Shown here: positions 60,755 through 64,000 of the stretch, in pieces
How the letters are laid out: the number at the start of each line of letters is the position of its first letter
How positions within the stretch are numbered: the first letter of the stretch is position 1
Assembly (NCBI GenBank): GCA_016193485.1
Contig: JACPRZ010000030.1
Coordinates: 1-64,000, forward strand
Length of the DNA: 64,000 nucleotides
Direction: 5' to 3'
Source: Bacteroidota bacterium
Lineage (GTDB): Bacteria; Bacteroidota; Bacteroidia; JACPRZ01
Program-made: the position numbers and the translations under genes
Notes under the pieces: model-generated
The model's database searches: none
Seen by the model: the letters and a program-made list of their open reading frames with translations, nothing else
Told to the model about the DNA's origin: nothing

Positions 60755-61453
60755 TTGTTCTGCCCTATGCGGCTCATAATCATTTCTTCACCGCACTTTG
60801 TCGAAAAAGAACAAGAGATCATCTCTTCGCTTTTCAAAAACGGTTTGAAAATTTTTCATGTCCGAAAACCCGGATTCTCAAAAAAGGAAATGGAAGATTA
60901 TATCCGGGAAATTCCACCGGACTATTATAGTTCAATTATCATTCATTCCCATTATTCCCTTGCCAATAAGTACAAACTGAAGGGCATACATTTTCCAACC
61001 CGATTCAGAAAAAGTTATTTAAAAACCTGGTTTACTCTTAAGTCCTTTCGCCACAGGTCGCCTTCATACACCATCAGCGCTTCTTTTCACCGGATAAGTG
61101 AGTTGCTGTCCGCCCGCCTTAAGTATGATTATGTTTTTATCAGCCCGGTATTTCAAAGCATTTCAAAAACGAATTATTCACCGGCATTCAAAGAAAAAGA
61201 CCTCCTTGCCGCACTAAACCGGTCGGTTTACGATATCATTGCTCTTGGAGGAATTAACCATGACTCGGCCGGAAAAGCGCTTGCCATGGGCTTCAGGGGT
61301 GTCGCCTGCATGGGCGCTATCTGGAAAAGCGAAGAGCCGGTGAAAGAATTTATCAGGATTCGTGACCGGTTCGACCAGGTAATGACCCGCCAGATCACAG
61401 ATTGCGATCCCAGTCCTTCCAGACCGCTTGATACCCCTGTTTCTCTAACATAG
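60755..61453 (+). CDS. thiamine phosphate synthase/TenI-like protein
   Basis: 232 aa; GLKIFHVRKPGFSKKEMEDYI, YTISASFHRISEL, YVFISPVFQSISKTNY, IIALGGINHDSAGKALAMGFRGVACMGAIW. Confidence 0.9.
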   Translation: MFCPMRLIIISSPHFVEKEQEIISSLFKNGLKIFHVRKPGFSKKEMEDYIREIPPDYYSSIIIHSHYSLANKYKLKGIHFPTRFRKSYLKTWFTLKSFRHRSPSYTISASFHRISELLSARLKYDYVFISPVFQSISKTNYSPAFKEKDLLAALNRSVYDIIALGGINHDSAGKALAMGFRGVACMGAIWKSEEPVKEFIRIRDRFDQVMTRQITDCDPSPSRPLDTPVSLT

Positions 61454-62534
61454 AGGCAACTTCACTGGGAGTACGGTCATCGTTGATTTCAAACTGTTCC
61501 AGCGATTCATGATAGAGCGAATACCCTCCAGGGTTTGTGCGGGATCCCGCGCTTATTGACGTTACTCCGAGTTTCACAATGTGATCCCGGAAGTTCCTGC
61601 TTTCGCGGGTAGAAACCGAGAGTTCAATATCCGGGTCAAGAAGACGGTATGCGCAGATCAGTTGAACAAGTTCCCTGTCAGTGATGAAATGTGATGTACC
61701 GTTACCGTTTTCAAAAAACGAACCGAGTTGAATACCGGCAGCAGGGCGCAGGCGTGGAAAAGAGACCGAATATTTCGTTTGCCAGTAATTTTTTTGCAGG
61801 TATTTCAGGTGCAGGGCGCAGAAAAAGGAATCAGTACGCCACTCTTCAAGTCCGAGTAATACTCCCAACCCGATTTTAAAAATTCCGGCTCTGCCAAGGC
61901 GATCGGGCGTGATAAGCCGGTAATCAAAATTTGATTTTTTTCCTTTGGGATGATATTTCGAATAACTCTCACGGTTGTACGTTTCCTGGTAAATAAAAAC
62001 CGAATGTAAACCCAACCTGATCAGTTCTGCATATTCTTCTTCTTCAAGCGGCTGAACTTCCATTGATATATTGGAGAAAAAAGGACGGATAAGGGATAAC
62101 GCATGTTTGAAATAAGGCATACTCACCTTTTTACCGGCTTCACCGGTAACGAGCAGAACATGTTCAAACCCCATTTTTTTAATTGCTTCTGCTTCCCTTA
62201 CTATTTCCTCATCCTTTAAGGTTATCCGTTTTATTTTATTGTGATAACTGAAACCGCAGTAGGTACAGATGTTCTGACATTCATTCGAAAGGTATAACGG
62301 GATGTACATCTGGATGGTCTTGCCGAAACGTTTTTTTGCTGCCGCACTGCTCATCTGCGCCATCTCTTCAAGGTATGGCGCTGCAGCCGGAGAAATCAGC
62401 GCCTGGAAATCTCCCAGGGAACGCGGGGTGTGTTTATAGAGTGCGGCTTCAACATCCGATGCAGTTTTGGATTGGATGCTGTCGCGGATTTCAATCCAGT
62501 CGTGTTTTTTGAGTATTTCAGAAAAAATAAACAT
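61395..62534 (-). CDS. thiH: 2-iminoacetate synthase
   Basis: 379 aa; radical SAM CxxxCxxC in SNECQNICTYCGFSYHNKIKR; VQPLEEEEYAELIRLGLHSVFIYQETYN. Confidence 0.95.
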   Translation of the reverse strand: MFIFSEILKKHDWIEIRDSIQSKTASDVEAALYKHTPRSLGDFQALISPAAAPYLEEMAQMSSAAAKKRFGKTIQMYIPLYLSNECQNICTYCGFSYHNKIKRITLKDEEIVREAEAIKKMGFEHVLLVTGEAGKKVSMPYFKHALSLIRPFFSNISMEVQPLEEEEYAELIRLGLHSVFIYQETYNRESYSKYHPKGKKSNFDYRLITPDRLGRAGIFKIGLGVLLGLEEWRTDSFFCALHLKYLQKNYWQTKYSVSFPRLRPAAGIQLGSFFENGNGTSHFITDRELVQLICAYRLLDPDIELSVSTRESRNFRDHIVKLGVTSISAGSRTNPGGYSLYHESLEQFEINDDRTPSEVASMLEKQGYQAVWKDWDRNL

Positions 62535-62598
62535 GGTTTATTTTGTAATATGAATGCTTGTAGATACACTGTGCACCGTGTATCTACAAGCATTATTT

Positions 62599-63372
62599 TT
62601 ATACACCCAAAAACCCTGTCAGCGGGCTGCTCGCTTCGGCTTCTTTTTTTGTTGTTCCCAATTTCGCTTCGAATGCCATTCTTCCCGCTTCTACCGACAA
62701 ACGGAAAGCGTTCGCCATCTGTACCGGATCGCCTGCGACCGCAATTGCCGTATTTACCAGGACTGCGTGGGCTCCCATTTCCATTGCTTCGGCAGCATGG
62801 GAGGGCGCTCCGATTCCGGCATCAACAATAACAGGTATATTACTCTGATCAATTATTATTTCAAGCATGGCTTTTGTCTGGAGCCCGCTGGCGCTTCCGA
62901 TGGGTGAACCAAGTGGCATCACTGCCGGGCAACCGGCTTCTTCCAACCGTTTGCATAAAACCGGATCGGCATGGCAATAGGGTAAAACAATAAACCCGCG
63001 TTTTACCAGGTCGGTTGCCGCATTCAGCGTCTCAACCGGATCAGGCATAAGGTATTTCGGGTCGGGATGGATTTCCAGTTTGACCCAGTGCGTTTCAAGC
63101 GCTTCGCGTGCAAGTTCAGCCATCAGTACGGCTTCTTTCGCATTGCGTACGCCCGATGTGTTGGGCAAAAGAGCAACACCGGGAATTTGCAGGTATTTTA
63201 TGATATCATCCCCGTTGTCATTGCTTGCACCCGCCCTCCTGAAAGCAACGGTAACCAGTTCGCTCCCGGACGCAATAATCGCCTCGCGCATAAGCGAATA
63301 TGAACCGAACTTGCCCGTGCCGGTAAAAAGACGAGAATTAAATTTTTTATCAGCGATAACCAGTATCTCCAT
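62599..63372 (-). CDS. thiG: thiazole synthase
   Basis: 257 aa; [70 protein letters not shown]. Confidence 0.97.
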   Translation of the reverse strand: MEILVIADKKFNSRLFTGTGKFGSYSLMREAIIASGSELVTVAFRRAGASNDNGDDIIKYLQIPGVALLPNTSGVRNAKEAVLMAELAREALETHWVKLEIHPDPKYLMPDPVETLNAATDLVKRGFIVLPYCHADPVLCKRLEEAGCPAVMPLGSPIGSASGLQTKAMLEIIIDQSNIPVIVDAGIGAPSHAAEAMEMGAHAVLVNTAIAVAGDPVQMANAFRLSVEAGRMAFEAKLGTTKKEAEASSPLTGFLGV

Positions 63373-63383
63373 AGTTTAAATTT

Positions 63384-64000
63384 TTATTTTTTCTCCCTAT
63401 TACTATCGGGTAAGGACGAATAAATCGTATTAAGAAAAATTTGTGTCATCCCGGTTTTGTCAACAGAATTCGCAATAGCCGAACAAACAGCAACACCATA
63501 AACGCCCGCCTCCAGTAATACCGGAGCATCTTCCGGCTGAATACCTCCGATGGCAATGACCGGCACCCGGTCTCCGGACGCTTCAACAATTTGCCGGACA
63601 CCTTTGATGCCGATCACGGAATTTATTTTTTCTTTTGTTGTTGTAAACCGGTAAGGTCCCGCACCAATGTAATCCACTCCCTGTTCAATTAACCGCAATG
63701 CATCACCGGCAGTATTCGCGCTCCCCCCGATAATGGAATTTTCCCCGAGTATCTTTCTTGCTTCTGCCGGATCCATATCTTCTTTCCCCAGGTGCACTCC
63801 GTCTGCGCCAATTTCCCGTGCAATCCGCACATTATCATTGATGATGAGTTTAGCGCTGTATTTCCGACAAACGGATTTAATATTTTCGGCAATTATTTTC
63901 CATTCCATGTAATTTTTTCCTTTTACTCTCAGTTGTATCCAATCACCCCCCCCTTTACAGGCGAATTCAGCAAGATCAACATGGGAAAATCTTTCCGCTT
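63384..64000 (-). CDS. thiE: thiamine phosphate synthase (5' end beyond window)
   Basis: Frame is open past the supplied ORF start to the window edge, reading HVDLAEFACKGGGDWIQLRVKGKNYMEWK; then LIINDNVRIAREIGADGVHLGKEDMD, YIGAGPYRFTTTKE. Confidence 0.93.
   Translation of the reverse strand, partial: AERFSHVDLAEFACKGGGDWIQLRVKGKNYMEWKIIAENIKSVCRKYSAKLIINDNVRIAREIGADGVHLGKEDMDPAEARKILGENSIIGGSANTAGDALRLIEQGVDYIGAGPYRFTTTKEKINSVIGIKGVRQIVEASGDRVPVIAIGGIQPEDAPVLLEAGVYGVAVCSAIANSVDKTGMTQIFLNTIYSSLPDSNREKK

Noticed and set aside
61395-64000. TPP riboswitch for the thiamine genes
   Set aside because: The operon reads leftwards with its 5' end beyond 64000; no THI-box sequence was recognised in the window.

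Overview
The window looks like a Bacteroidota chromosome segment, judging from T9SS C-terminal sorting domains, SprB repeats, TAnnTTTG-like promoters and a TonB receptor. It opens with the 5' ~535 nt of a 16S rRNA gene on the minus strand and ends inside thiE. The rest is housekeeping genes (deoC/ALDH pair, gmd-fcl, mce, lpd, amn, ktrA-like, efp, dsbD, tsaB, ahcY-pfkB, PPTase, GGGP synthase, thiE-thiG-thiH), at least six large secreted T9SS-type proteins, two toxin/antitoxin-like pairs and two fused spermidine-synthase-like membrane proteins. The most unusual material is repeat-derived. (i) A MITE-like family has GTTACTATTCAGG-type termini; two of three copies have perfect 8-bp target duplications. 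Two copies are identical and inverted, and they bracket an amn / DUF5615-DUF433 / RAYT-transposase island. (ii) The RAYT transposase carries its own REP palindrome in frame inside its ORF. (iii) Several GC-rich mini-palindromes sit in frame inside coding genes, including at the signal-peptide junction of two different secreted proteins. (iv) A ~200-aa Cys-rich module is inserted in the middle of unrelated repeat units in two giant secreted proteins. (v) A relic of a third spermidine-synthase paralogue lies downstream of the second one. All product names come from reading the translations by eye; no database searches were run.
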